From: Echiichthys vipera
Taxonomy: Eukaryota; Chordata; Actinopteri; Perciformes; Trachinidae
DNA: 64,000 bases
Reading direction: 5' to 3'
Assembly (NCBI GenBank): GCA_963691815.1
Contig: OY829650.1
Location: 7,237,527-7,301,526 of the forward strand
The stretch's first letter is position 1. Every line of letters starts with the position of its first letter. Positions 37,535 to 51,145 of this stretch are shown here, one piece after another. The position numbers and the translations under genes are program-made. Below the pieces are notes generated by a model. That model was not told the origin of the DNA, made no database searches, and saw only the letters and a list, made by a program, of their open reading frames with translations.

Positions 37535-37640
37535 ACATGACAATGGCGTCGTTAGGTTAGGTAAAGGTCAAGGTTATGGCAAATTAACTATGCTGTGGTT
37601 AGGGTTAGGCAATTGAAACCCAATCTCCAGACCTACTTTC
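37535..37640. repeat. Possible GGTTAG-rich interspersed repeat
   Basis: GTTAGGTTAGGTAAAGGTCA and GTGGTTAGGGTTAGGCAATT contain telomere-like TTAGGG units. This is a pattern seen in a common fish repeat, not an interstitial telomere array. Confidence 0.35.
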
Positions 37641-38186
37641 CTACATAAAAAGCAAACTCCTTCCTTTATCATCACAAGGCGTTGGCATTGGACGTAAATT
37701 ATGATGTGCAGAATAAAAGACACAGGCCCATAAAGATGGGTAACTCCCATGTATCGCCATTCTCAATCCTTCTCCTTCAGCCCATATTATTCTTGATGCA
37801 TTTAAACAGCTTTGTTGCAGGTTAATATCACAGGGCAGTAAGATGAGAGATATAACTCATACAGTGGCCTCGCTTGCAGGCTGCATCAGGACCTCCTCAC
37901 TCAAACCAGGGTCATTAGGTGCAAGCTCCTTTGTCCCAGGTAAAGCACAATATGAGCCATTTTCACACATGCACTAAATAGACGTTACCAGCTCCCTTTT
38001 ACAAAGTCGCTGAAATGTCAGATTGAGTCCATGTGTGGATAGAGCGGGTCATTGTCCGAAAGGAAGGAGATGGGAAAAAAGACAAAGAATGAGGTGAAAG
38101 TAAACTAACAATTGGAGGCTTTGATTATGAAGCATTGTGACCAACTACGTAGGGGTTTGCACGTGCATGTGACTCATTGTGTATTC

Positions 38187-38327
<141 letters not shown>

Positions 38328-38419
38328 AAAACAGGCAAGCCCAGACAGAACTATTGTTGTAAATGACCAAATGAACTCCACCCAGCAAAAGTGGTGGGCT
38401 AAATGCTGAACAAACCTGC

Positions 38420-38420
38420 T

Positions 38421-38466
<46 letters not shown>
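38420..38466. repeat. (TG)n microsatellite
   Basis: A second TG array 92 bp after the previous one, with one TTTG interruption. The pair may derive from one ancestral array. Confidence 0.95.
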
Positions 38467-38467
<1 letters not shown>

Positions 38468-40827
38468 AACTTCCAAGCACACATTAAGAATTCATTAGAG
38501 GGCCAAATCCCTACCCCCTCCTCACAGGCTTTAGTGAACTGTTGGTGTAACAATATGATTAAACACAGAATAAAATGTTTTTTTTTCCAAAACACTGTTT
38601 ACCAAGACTGTTTCCTTCCTGTTTTCCATTTAGGACAGTATGGTTCATTCAGTAAACAGATGGAAACAGTTTGGGAAAAAGGCATGGTACGATGGCCAAA
38701 GCCACAACACATACTCATAACCCCCTTGCGTGCAAGACTGGGCAGATCTAGTTAGGTGGAAAAATGCTAAGTCATAAAGCAATTAGGCCAAGTTCTATAC
38801 ATTTCTGACTGGTGATGTGGTAGTTTTAACACACAGACATCTCTAATGAGAGGGAGAGAGGTGAAGGAAGAGGGCAGACACCCATTGTGCCAGGAGTTTT
38901 GCAAAGATCAGGCTCTTTTCCATCTAGCCAATCTGGTTTCACCAAATTACTGTAACTAACAAACCCAAAAACAGATATCCCATATAGGGAATTTGACACA
39001 AGAGACAGCAGGCTGGGGTAGTAAAATATAATCTAACATAATCAACATATATTTGCAAATACACAGATGTTCTGTTGATTAAGTGAGACATTTTTTTTTC
39101 AAGTCAGCTGTGCTGGCAATCTTACTTAATTTATTTCAAACACAAATATGAATAGAAACAATCATTTTCTCTGAATTCCACAGTATTTTCTAAACCCTAG
39201 CCTTTGTTTTGAAGTGACACTTGATTCTAAGTTAAATAGCTATGAGGGCCACTAGGTAGAAAAGGGCTGGGGGCCAAGTTGTGAAACAAATTCCTCCACA
39301 CTTGATTTCCATTTTCTTTTGATATACTGTATCCTTAGTAGCAGACAGATGTTGTGGCCTTTGCTGCCTTTGACTTTCAAGTATTTCAGCTTTTTGTTTT
39401 GCATCACAAGCGTACAATGAGTCTACTTTTATCAGAAACTCATTTTAATGTTGATGTAATTCAGTTTTGTTGAAACATACTGAATAGACTCCCTGGCATA
39501 CCCTTTCTCTTCAATTAATTTTAGGATAGATTGCGTTTTATCATTCTTTTTTTTCCTAATTAATTTGCTGTGGCACTGGTAATTTTCTGTGTTTAGTCTG
39601 AAAACTAATTTGCATCTAAGCCTACATATATTTCACCTACAAATCAGGTGTTCTTTTGAAGCCATAATGTGTATGAAATAAGCTTGATGTTTTTTTGGTC
39701 CCTTTTTAATATTGAAGAGAATACCTATTGTTTGAAACCAAGATTTTAGGGCTTTAAACAAGTAGTAAACCATGTCATGGTGTCATAGTGATGAAACACA
39801 TATGGTAGAGAACATACATGTTTGTTATGAGCCTGAAGTTGTGCTGTGGATAAAATGCTTGTTGCATTACGTAGTAAGTTACTTCACAGTTCATTTTAAA
39901 GGTTTGATACCAACTATTACCAACACATCTCTGTAAATATGCCAATACATAAATACTTGCGTCATTTGTCCAAAATGGTAAAAAACAACAAAGAAATGAT
40001 GGTATTTGATTTTTTTGGCCAAGACCATAATATGAGACGGCTCATCCACTCTAGAATGTGCGCAAAATGATTTCTCTTTATTTTTTCTCGATGCGCGGTG
40101 GTTCCCTCCGTCTGTGCTTTGTGTTAAAATCCATTGGTGGATTATCTCTTACATGAAAATCAGTTTTAAGGAGTCAATAAAACTGGATTCAACTCTATGT
40201 AAATGGGAAGCAGTAGGAAATTAACAAAATATTGCACAATCCTAATAACCTCTGTTTTGGCAGACTTCTTTATAGTCTGGTATTCACTTTTGTTAGCTTT
40301 TACTATAGCAATGTAAAGACCCACCATGCCATTCCTACATTACATGCAATGAATTGCACAACTGAAACTAACTTGCCTCAAGGGTAAGCTTTAGTCCTCC
40401 TCGGCAGTGCGCAGCAACCAAAATACCCACCGATGTTGTTTTTCTTTACTTCCACCCTGAAACCATTTTCTTAGCTGCAGCACCTTCTGCTCTATATTCA
40501 CACCCCACTACAGGCTCAAGGCACTTTTCCAAGGTGACATCTTCAAAGAGAAAATCTCTTTGACATATTACACCACTACTAAATGCCACAGAAAACGTGC
40601 CTTCTCTTACACATCTCATATTGACATTGAATGGCAAGACAATGGTGCTGTGTAGCTTTTAAGTTTTGTTACAGCACAATTGTTGAACTGAAATAGCAAG
40701 GGGACTAGGAGAAAAAATAGAACATTTGGGGGAATGATGGCAGACGTTTGTGGATAAATCAAATTGATGGAGATGTCAACATTGTAAAGAATAGACAGAT
40801 TATTTTTATTTCTCTACAATGACACCT
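38467..40827. other. Plain intron
   Basis: AT-rich and non-repetitive, with no recognised exon or element. Confidence 0.5.
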
Positions 40828-40842
40828 CTGAGGTTTGTTTTA

Positions 40843-41032
40843 AAGATTCTTTTTTTTTGCAGTTTTTCAGGCCTTTTATTAGATAGGACAGACAGGGAAT
40901 GGGGTGAGAGAGAGAGGGGGAGACATGCAGCAAATGGCCACATGTCGGAGTCAAACCTGCGGCCGCTGCCTCGAGGACCTTCAGTCTCTTTACATGTGGC
41001 GATTGCTCTAGTCACTCATCCAACGGCTGCCC
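40843..41032 (-). mobile_element. tRNA-derived SINE with target-site duplication
   Basis: On the minus strand the element starts GGGCAGCCGTTGGATGAGTG (A-box region). It has the B-box-like GCAGGTTTGACTCC, then GCATGTCTCCCCCTCTCTCT and TGTCCTATCTAATAAAAGGC, ending in an A-rich tail at the low-coordinate side. This order matches a widespread teleost tRNA-derived SINE. The flanking CTGAGGTTTGTTTTA (40828-40842) and CTGAGAGTTGTTTTA (41033-41047) agree at 13 of 15 positions and look like the duplicated target site, fixing orientation and ends. Confidence 0.8.
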
Positions 41033-41587
41033 CTGAGAGTTGTTTTAGTCTAACAAAACTGGGGTTTTACGGACATATTGTTACTGTTTATCCTGTTTTA
41101 CTGTGTTCAAATCAAAGGCATGAGGATCAGTCTACCCTGTGGTAACTGTAGAAATATGCATCCAGTGGAGAACATCCAGCCTCCGTGTCATGCTGAGTTA
41201 ATTGCAGACATAAATTAAGTCCTGAAAAACACAGCGCAGGTTCCAGCTGACAACAACTTAATCTACGTGGTTGCTCTACCGCACAAGCCAGTGGCGTGTT
41301 TAAGTGCGTGGGTGTGTGTGTGTTTGTGTGTGTGTCTACACAGCACTCGCAGCTAGCTCAAACATTATTAAGTGATGGTGGGATGGAAGTTACCTCAGCT
41401 CGGTGCTAGAAAACAGCTGTTCCACTTCAAACTTTCTTTCTCTCTCTGTTTCTCTCTCTCTCTGCGTTCTTTACCTGCCCACCCCACCTCCATATCTGCC
41501 CAAACCGTATGCCCTCTCTCCCTGCTGAATATACAATGATGCCTTTCAGACTGCAGCCTGTCAAGTCTTTCAAACCCACTAGGGTGA

Positions 41588-41650
41588 AACACAAACACGC
41601 ACGCACACACACACACACACGCGCACGCATGCACACACACACATACAAAC

Positions 41651-41702
<52 letters not shown>

Positions 41703-41710
41703 GCATGCAT

Positions 41711-41788
<78 letters not shown>
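41588..41788. repeat. Compound (CA)n microsatellite, about 200 bp
   Basis: CA arrays are separated by repeated GCGCACGCATGCA / GCGCATGCATGCA islands and by CAAA variants. The island near 41623-41632 recurs near 41700-41711, so a segment was probably duplicated within the array. Confidence 0.95.
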
Positions 41789-43189
<1,401 letters not shown>

Positions 43190-44564
43190 ATACAGCTTGT
43201 TCTGACCCAGACCACTGGGCTGAGTCAACATTTCAATTATTTATCACAACTCTCCGACAACACACAAGGACTGTCAGGCAGAGGGATCGAGTGATGTGTT
43301 CTTGTTACTCAGCTCAGCGTTTCTCTGCTAATACAACAGATTGCATGTCCAGTACAATAGGACCTAAGACCATTACTTGTCATCATTCGGTAGAGCTCTT
43401 CCCCCTCCTTTCCCTTGTTTCTAATAATCAGACATAAACAGGACTTGCACTGAATCAAGCTCACGTGCAGGACATACTGTATATTTGATAGTGGTCATTT
43501 TTTAAAATAATTTTCACATAATACACAACCACTTACTCCAGCCCATACTTACAGAAAGAAAGCAAGTGAATTATTGCTTTGACCAATCAATAAACATATG
43601 GAATAATTTGTCATTGTGTCTGTGTGATTTTTATTTACTGTTCACCATATCACATTGGCTTGCCGATTTACTGAGAGGATTTTTAAATTTCATAATTTTT
43701 AGTTAATATTTCTGCACAGAAATTTGTACAGGTCAGCTGTTGGAAAATGTTCTGACTCTGACAGCCTCAAGGTCTGCTGTCTAGTCTGCTGTCATCCAAC
43801 AGGGTAACTTACTGTAGGCTCCCTTGCCCACCTCTTATATTAGTCATGGACCGCTTGTCTTCAAAATGACTTTTTATAGAATCTAACTTCAATTTGATTA
43901 GATTTTTCTGTCGCAGTACTGCACTGCTCTGATGTCTTGCCATTGACAGCTGACAAATTAGTTAGCTGATCTCTGACAGTAGAACTTGAAGCTCTGCAGT
44001 TTGAAATCATCTTTTTACACCTTTCAGTTAACTGCCTCATAAGGCAGTTATAAATGCGTGTGTTATGCTCATGATACAATCTTACATACTCACACTCATG
44101 ACTGGGTGGTATTCATTAGGCTGAACTTTTTACAGTTAAGGTTTGCTTAATCTTGGCACTTGGCACACTTGTACCAGCAATTGTAAAAAAAAAAAAAGTA
44201 AGATATATTTAGGTTGCCTTATTTATTTATTCAGGTGCCTGGAGATGAACTAATTTACCTCAACATGACCTGTTTAAAATGTTGCAGTTGATGCAACAGA
44301 TAAGCAACAAAATGTGCAAAAGTGCTTATAAAGACATCCAGACACAAAGGCCTCAGCTAAATTGTCACAATTTAAAGAGCATTAAAAAAGGAATTTGCTC
44401 CAGAGGCAGTAGCAGCAAGTTTAACCTGATCAAAGAACAGGCAATGTGAGGGATAGAAAAAAAGAGGGGAATAGAGATATATACAGACAGAGTAAGTGGA
44501 GTGCATTGCTTATCTCTAAAATCAAAATGTATTAATTTCAGATGTGAGGAAAGCCAGTCTACAA
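43190..44564. other. Plain intron
   Basis: No repeat family or coding motif recognised. Confidence 0.5.
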
Positions 44565-44900
44565 TTTAGCTACAATTTGACTTGGCTGGGAACCGTAGGG
44601 TCGCTGGTTCAAGTCCCCGTGTGGACCATGTATGGAGCGTGGACTGGTGGCTGGAGAGGTGCCAGTTCATCTCCTGGGCACTTCCGAGGTGCTGTTGAGC
44701 AAGGCACCGAACCCCCAACTGCTCGGGGCGCTGGTCACTGGCAGCCCCCTCGCTCTAACATCTCTCCCTAATTGCATGTATAGGCCCTGTTTGTGCATGT
44801 GTGTATTTCGGGTCTGTGTGTGTAACACGTATAATAATAAGAGTGAAAAAATCCAATTTCCCCGTGTGGGATTAATAAAGTAATTCTTCTTCTTCTTCTT
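44565..44900 (+). mobile_element. tRNA-derived SINE, plus orientation
   Basis: A B-box GGTTCAAGTCC (44606-44616) is followed by the body phrases GAGGTGCCAGTTCATCTCCT, TTGAGCAAGGCACCGAACCC, TGCATGTATAGGCCCTGTTT and TGTATTTCGGGTCTGTGTGT. It ends AATTTCCCCGTGTGGGATTA, ATAAAG and a (CTT)n tail (about 44884-44900). This order fits a common percomorph SINE whose 3' end mimics a LINE tail. The A-box end is degenerate and the left boundary is approximate. Confidence 0.75.
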
Positions 44901-47900
44901 AGCATTAGCTCAGATTCCGTATTCAATTTCCACCTTGCCTTGAGAAAATGAAGGGGGCAAGACTGTTGAAAGGGATCAGACGGCTAGCTCTCCATCTACA
45001 AACCTCCTAGATGAGGCTCCATCAGTCTTGGCTCAAAAATCTCATTATGTGTTACATATCATGTCGAGATTGCTCTTATTGATTGGACTATCACAGAGGC
45101 ACCAGTGTTGTCCATTAGGCAGTCCCAAAGAACACATCCAAGGATTTTAAGTGTGTTTTATTCTGATGATAGTGTGTATATGGTCTGACAATGTCAGGGT
45201 CATAACAGAGATTTACAGTTTGTAGTCATAAAAGCAGGAAGTGAGTCAGCGCTTCAGATTAATTTCTTTGCCAGATTTCTAAAGTGTTTTTTCCCCCTCA
45301 GGTTTTTTTTTTTATTAAGAAAATAATAAAAAAAAGGCAGTTCTTAATACATGGCCGAAAGGGTTTCACTTTTTCGGGAATAAATAATGTTAATAAATAA
45401 TTAAAATATATATTTATGTTATCTAAAATATTAGTTATCACATCATAAAGTGCATTCATGATTATTGCCTTCCAACATCAAGCTGTTGGCAACCATGCTT
45501 TCAGTATCTGAGACTGTTCATTTCTCTCATAACATCTTTGCTTGGTGACTCCTGGACACATGTGAGATTTCTCTTAGATCTTAACCAAATTAAAGTCCTT
45601 TATGTTATTAAACTGTCAAGGGCCAATAGCTTAATCCCACTTGTCAAGTGATCTGGTGCATCAAATGAAATGTGTGAAACATTTAATTTCACCGAGAAAA
45701 TGAGGATGACGTGCAAATGAAGACCTTGTACTGATGACTTTGTTCTTCTCATTACAGTTTTCTCTCTATGCATGCTGTGCACATGTTGTTTTCCATTGCT
45801 ATCTGAGACGGTTCCATTATTTGTTGCTGTTTTGCCACTCAGGTGCCTACCAGACAGTGTGGTCACACCTCAAGTCATTTTTAAGATAGACTCTGAGACA
45901 TGATGTCACACCCAGAATTCAACCCAGCACTCTCCAGAGAGATGTTAAAAGTATGCCATTCACGACCGAAGCCTTACATCAGCTGAGCATCTCTTTGTTA
46001 TGTGTCTAGTAGAGAGTCTGGCTGCTCTTTTCGTATTTGATTTATTCACTTTTATCTTTTTTGAGAAAGCCCAAGAATATCTAGCACTCAATGCACTGCG
46101 GATAAAAAAAAAAGAAGTAAAAATGTATTTGCAGGAGAAACCAAAGGGAGCCTAATCCATGAATATAATTACAAAAAAAAATCCTTTTGTGTTCTCCCTC
46201 TGCAAAGTTTGACCTCTTTACCAGCATCTGCTGCAACACCGCAACTCAATGTTTGCAATATGTTGTCAGTTTGGGGGACCCTAAACCTACAAAAGTCGAT
46301 GTCGTTTTGAGGCAAAGGAAGAACAAAACATTGTTGATCAACATTAACAGATTGTACGAATAATTTTGAAATCACTAGAGCAAGAAATGGAAAGCATGAT
46401 TGGAAACCTTTCCTGTTTCTAAATGCACAAGTTCCTGCGATCCAAGCCAGGAACTGCTTTCAGAGATGATTTAGCCTGATATTATTTTTCTGATGCAACT
46501 TTTTTAAAATGCAAATGCCAGTTCATCATTCAGAAACAATGCTTTACCTGTTCTAAATTAGACGTCTCTGGAGTTGTATAATATTCCATTTAAAATCAAA
46601 TGAGAATTGATGAACCGTCTAAGCTCAAAAGTATTTAAAAACCTCCTTAATTATCACCATTGCATATAAATTGTAAAGAAGAAAAAATGGATTTGATGTT
46701 TTATTATCACTTATATTAGTGTCACTGAAAAAAAAACACATTAGTGAGATTAATATATTATTGAGAACCACAACAAATCCACTTATTGCCAGATTTCACT
46801 GTTACTGATAAGCACATATTACAGTCATATACATATATCAACCAAATAGCCATTAGTCTGGTTGGTTATAATGAGAACAATCATGAGTTCTGTCTCAGAT
46901 TATGCAATATATCAAATCAAATATTGATATACCACATTTAAAGACAAAAGGGGTGGACTAAAGTGCTGTAAGAGTTAAGAGGAATTGTACAAAACAAAAA
47001 ACAGTATGATAATGATGATGATGGATAAGTATGAGGCAGTATCAAACAAGTGAGATCCATTTAAAAAATCCAATATTATAAACCAAAAATATTAACACCA
47101 CCATTAGAGCAACAAAAGGCAATTGAAAACTGACAATGCTCAATTTGTTAAATAATCCCCATGTCTGCAGATGTCCTCTCAGCTCACTGAACTGCATGCT
47201 GAATTCATCCTTTAATACCATTGTCTCTGTCTTCCGTGTCCCTACACATTTAGCGAAAATTTGAATGGACGATTGTCATTGCATAACTTGACTACATTTG
47301 TATAACTAACAATCTAAAATTAAGATTTAATCAAGTATAAAGACATATTTCATCAACACTAAATATTACACTATTAGTCTTGCAGAACAGCTGCCAGGAA
47401 CAGGAATATGTTGTTACAAGAACTGATATAATACATTTTAGCACATTATACGCTTCATATAAAACATATCACAGCATTGATGTCTGTGCTTAAGCTTGAA
47501 TCATGGAGTCCGAGATTTTCACATGCAAAACAAGGTTAAGTTTGATGGCACACTCCAGAGACAATAGCTTATTTTAACCAGAAACGTTGTGACATTCCTA
47601 CAGTGTAAGTCTACATGCAAGTAGCTCATGTCAAACTACTTTCCACTCATTGATTACATTAAAATCTGTATTTAATTGTGCGGTATGGACATTTGGAAAG
47701 TTTTAGAACTACTAAAAAGGACAATACATTGAAAAAGACTTAAATAATTTACTATGATGAAAAATAGAAATTGTGTCACATATGGACATGGTAACATCAA
47801 AGAGACAGAAGATCAAAGGGAAGGAATCATTTATTCCTGCAGGCATTGCATCTCACTAAAAAACTAAGATAGCATAATATTGCTGCAGGTTTCTGAAACT

Positions 47901-49561
47901 GTGGCTGAGGTACAAACATGGCCCCACGTAGAAAGCATGATACCCATATGCCTCCAATAATAAAACACTCTTTTGTTTTCTCTTGTGAATGCATCAATTT
48001 CAAGACATGGGCTGACAATATACCCTGTATCAACCTCCACACATAAGGAGCTTGGAAGCATTTGAATTGTTTTGTCTTTGTCATTGTCTTGTGTGGCGGT
48101 AACTTCACACTCCTCAAGCCATGTATATCTTAAGATATCCCTACTGGTAATAGAGCCTACAATCATCAAGGTTGGCTTGGCTGCCTAATGCTAGCAATGT
48201 ATGGAAAATTGTTTATATAAAATATATCCATCCCCGCTCAGAGCACAACAGAAACGAAATGTGTTTTGTCTGCTGCTTCCTTCTTCCCTAAAGACATAAT
48301 GAGGGTATTTTTGTCAATTTTGCAGCATGACAGAACAGTGCACATATCCAGTGAAAACAAATGGGTCCAAAATGTGTTTAGAAATGTATGGGTGGCATGT
48401 AATACACTGTGGGACTTTCTTTTTCTGAACCTCACACAGTTGAGCTTCCTCTGGTCTGTAACATAATTCATTGTTTGTCACTGTGACTGCAATTGTGCTC
48501 AACGGACTGAATTAAACTAAGTATGTCAGGCATCCTGAATGTGACATAGCCCCATTGTACAATGGGGTCATCAACAGCCTGGCCCTTCAGGCACATCCCT
48601 CAGCTGGCAGGGAGATCAAGTCATGACATCTGCAATGCAGAAAGGATGTCAGGCTGTCAGACACATACCTGCATGCAATCATACTTGCTGGCTCTAAGTA
48701 CAATAGTGGACAAGAGTATTAATTATTTAGACTGGCCAAAGCAGCTTCCAACAGCTCACTGTCTCTCTCACTCACGGGCATAAAAATGCACACAGCCACA
48801 CACACGCTCTAACCAAACATGTCTCCTAAGCTATCATGTTCCCATTCAAATAAGCTGCATTCTCAATTATGTTTTGATGGACCAGCGGATGTTGTGAAAT
48901 GACCACTGTTTTAAACACAGGGTAAAAGCTGGAGTTGTATAACTTTTGCTGAATATGTCTTTTTTTTTTGTTGTTGCTGAAATTGACACTATATCCTGAT
49001 AGCACTGTAAGAAAGATTATGTTACTGTATTGCCTATTTCCCGCATTAACTGTTTTCAGAAACATATTTTAGTGTTTAACATAAAATGATATTTGATCTG
49101 CGCTATATATTTTCACAGTTTGATTGTAGCTCACGAGCAGTCATTGATACTGCATCAGAGACTACTCCGCTCTGTCAGAGTTTAGCTGTCTCAACATCAT
49201 TCCTTCACTGCGCCGGCGACTGTATTGCTGCTAGCTTCTTAACAGAGGCCATATGGACATGAGGGCTTGGGCATGCAGTGAGGCTTCACAGCTGTCCTTT
49301 GGCAGCGTTCAACCCCCCTGCTGGTAGACCACCATCATTAAAAGGCCTAGTGGATGAAGGGGAGGATCTTTTCAGCCCCGGGGTGAGCAATCTATAATGT
49401 CCACAGCCTGACAGAAAGATCACATCCAGGCAGACATGAGAAAGAGAGAGCAGAGTAGAATGCAAAGGCAGACACGCAAATAAGCAGACAAACACATACT
49501 GTCAGGAGAAGTGTGGAAAATGGCAGCTTTCATGTATGTCTGCACACACACAAACACACAC
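44901..49561. other. Plain intron
   Basis: Mostly non-repetitive AT-rich sequence. It contains one 18-bp perfect palindrome at 48550-48567 (CCCCATTGTACAATGGGG). No exon or transposon was recognised. Confidence 0.5.
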
Positions 49562-49859
49562 TAAGGGCGCACTCACACTGTCCTTCCGCACCTGGCCAAA
49601 ACAGGTTTATCGGCTAAAGCCTAGTGCGTTTGACCAGTGTGAGTGCACCCCCTCCGCGCATAGCTGCGGCCAGCGGGCTGTCCACGGCCCGTCTGAGAGA
49701 GGTGGGCTTTTGTAGAGCGCGTTTGCACATGTACGAGCACGGGCGTGCGCACGTGTACGAGCACGAGGCCTACGGCTGTTGTGATGTCATTTATGTGCGC
49801 CTGTTCGTACATAGAAAATAGAAGGACGGACCATGCTCGGACATTTAACAACAACAACA

Positions 49860-50012
49860 ATGGCGGCGAAAGGTTCACGTTGGTGTGATGCAGAGGTGGA
49901 GTGTTTACTGCAGATTTGGTCGGATGAAAATATTCCAAAACAGTCGGACAAGACGCACAAAAACTCCGAGGTCTATGGAAAAATTCGTAAACAAAGTGAC
50001 GCATCGCGATGA
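49860..50012 (+). pseudogene. Truncated Myb/SANT-like (MADF-type) Harbinger accessory ORF
   Basis: A 50-codon frame starts MAAKGSRWCDAEVECLLQIW and continues SDENIPKQSDKTHKNSEVYG. The W-x-D-A-E-V-x-x-L-L-x-I-W motif and the later THKNSEV(Y/F) stretch are the first helices of the Myb/SANT-like DNA-binding domain found in teleost Harbinger accessory proteins and in domesticated MSANTD genes. The frame then ends in a stop at 50010, well short of a full protein. ACAACAACAATGG gives a reasonable start context. Confidence 0.72.
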
Positions 50013-50100
50013 CGCCATCAATGCGTGTGACGTGTTACGACGTGATGACGTATAGGCAGCAAGAAGCATTGGCCGCGGCCCAGGCAGTGTGAGTACAAAT

Positions 50101-50132
50101 GGGCTGGGAAGCGGGGGGAGAGGGAGGGGGGG
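50101..50132 (+). other. G-quadruplex-forming motif inside the Harbinger element
   Basis: Five G runs (G3, G3, G6, G3, G7) are separated by loops CT, AAGC, AGA and A, which satisfies the usual four-run G4 pattern with short loops. It lies about 55 bp inside the right end of the transposon. Confidence 0.7.
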
Positions 50133-50327
50133 ACAAGTACCCTAAAGCCCGAGGCTTGGTGCGGAAGGACAGTGTGAGTGCGCCCTAAGGAGCATGATTT
50201 CAAGTGTTCTCAGTTCACAGTTGCTTTATTTTGCTGATACTCAAACATTCAGTGTAACGCTATAATAAAGTTGCCTATTTAAGTGAGCATTATTAATGGC
50301 GAGATCTGAAAAAAAGAAGACTTATTA

Positions 50328-51005
50328 TACAGGCAAGTTTGTAAGTGCTTGTAACAGTACTTTTACTCAAGTGCTGTACTTTCTTTTAGGTACTTTATGC
50401 TTTATACTTCTACTCCACTATATTTTGGAGGCAACTATTTCTGTCATGGTCTTGGTTTGTTTCCTGTTTTATTTTGTAGTTCTCTCCTCTTGAGTCGTGT
50501 CTTGTTTTTCTTCCTGTCTGTGTTTCCTGTAGCCCTGCTGCTCTTCCCTTGTACACGTGTTTTGTATCTTCTCTTTTTAGAGTGCCTCGTGTTGTCTTTC
50601 ATGTTCTCGTTACCCAATCAGTGTGTTCCTCTGTATTCTTGTTCCCTGCTTACTCCAGTTGTGTCTTGTCCTGTGATTAGTCCTGTCTTGATATATACCC
50701 TTTTGGCATTTTGTTCCTTGTATGCATGGTGTCATTTTATCCTGTTGAAGCTATTATGATCCCAGTGTACTGCCTCATTTTTTCTCCTGTGCTTGTTTGG
50801 ATTCCAAGTTTTTGAACATTAAACTGTTATTCTTTAGTTCTCGTCTCCTGCTTGTTGCTGTTTTCTGTGTTTAGGCTCACTGGCCTGCTTCAAACGTGAC
50901 ACTTTCTACTACATACATTTATTTTGAAAGATTACAATACAGAATAGTCATAAACTAAAAAAATATGATATATTATTATAGGCTAAGCTTCCCAGCAGTA
51001 TATAC
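50328..51005 (+). repeat. Older teleost repeat split by an LTR insertion
   Basis: The left part (ACTTTATGCTTTATACTTCT, ACTCCACTATATTTTGGAGG) and the right part (CTACTACATACATTTATTTT, AAAATATGATATATTATTAT, CCCAGCAGTATATACTTA) are consecutive pieces of a high-copy fish repeat. Its usual form reads CTTCTACTCCACTACATTT... and later ATTATAGATTAAACTACCCA. The two halves are interrupted by the LTR at 50442-50901. Class not assigned. Confidence 0.55.
50442..50901 (+). mobile_element. Solo LTR (retrotransposon, probably Gypsy-like), 460 bp
   Basis: The block begins TGTCATGGTC and ends CAAACGTGACA, giving the short TGTCA...TGACA termini of an LTR. It has a TATA-like GATATATACCC at about 50689 and an ATTAAA polyadenylation signal at about 50818, spaced as in U3-R. 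The flanks ATTTC (50437-50441) and CTTTC (50902-50906) match at 4 of 5 positions, consistent with a 5-bp target duplication. No internal region or second LTR adjoins it, so it is a solo LTR left by recombination. Superfamily is uncertain. Confidence 0.65.
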
Positions 51006-51145
51006 TTATATTAACATGCACTGGGTGTTGTATAAATGGGCAATATCAGAAATATAATGTGTTTTATAAGATCAAAGTATGTAAACATATTGTAGCTGAC
51101 CCAAAAAAATACAAATATGACCCTGAAAACTAGTATAATAGGGCC
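51006..51145 (+). repeat. Teleost MITE-like repeat fragment
   Basis: TATTGTAGCTGACCCAAAAA, ATACAAATATGACCCTGAAA and AATAGGGCCTCTTTAAG fit the 3' end of a repeat frequent in fish genomes (usual ending ATAATAGGGCCCCTTTAAG). Non-coding. Confidence 0.45.

Larger units (their letters stand above)
49565..50185 (+). mobile_element. PIF/Harbinger-type DNA transposon, non-autonomous (621 bp)
   Basis: Both ends are perfect inverted repeats of at least 28 bp, starting GGGCGCACTCACACTGTCCT and continuing TCCGCACC. They are flanked by direct TAA duplications at 49562-49564 and 50186-50188. A 3-bp TWA target site is the hallmark of PIF/Harbinger. The interior is GC-rich compared with the intron and retains the start of a Myb/SANT-like ORF (49860-50012), the accessory protein of Harbinger elements. 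No DDE transposase is present, so mobilisation would need a relative elsewhere. The perfect terminal repeats suggest a fairly recent insertion. Confidence 0.88.

Noticed and set aside
37585..37612. Interstitial telomere repeat
   Set aside because: Only about two TTAGGG units occur, inside a longer degenerate GGTTAG-rich repeat.
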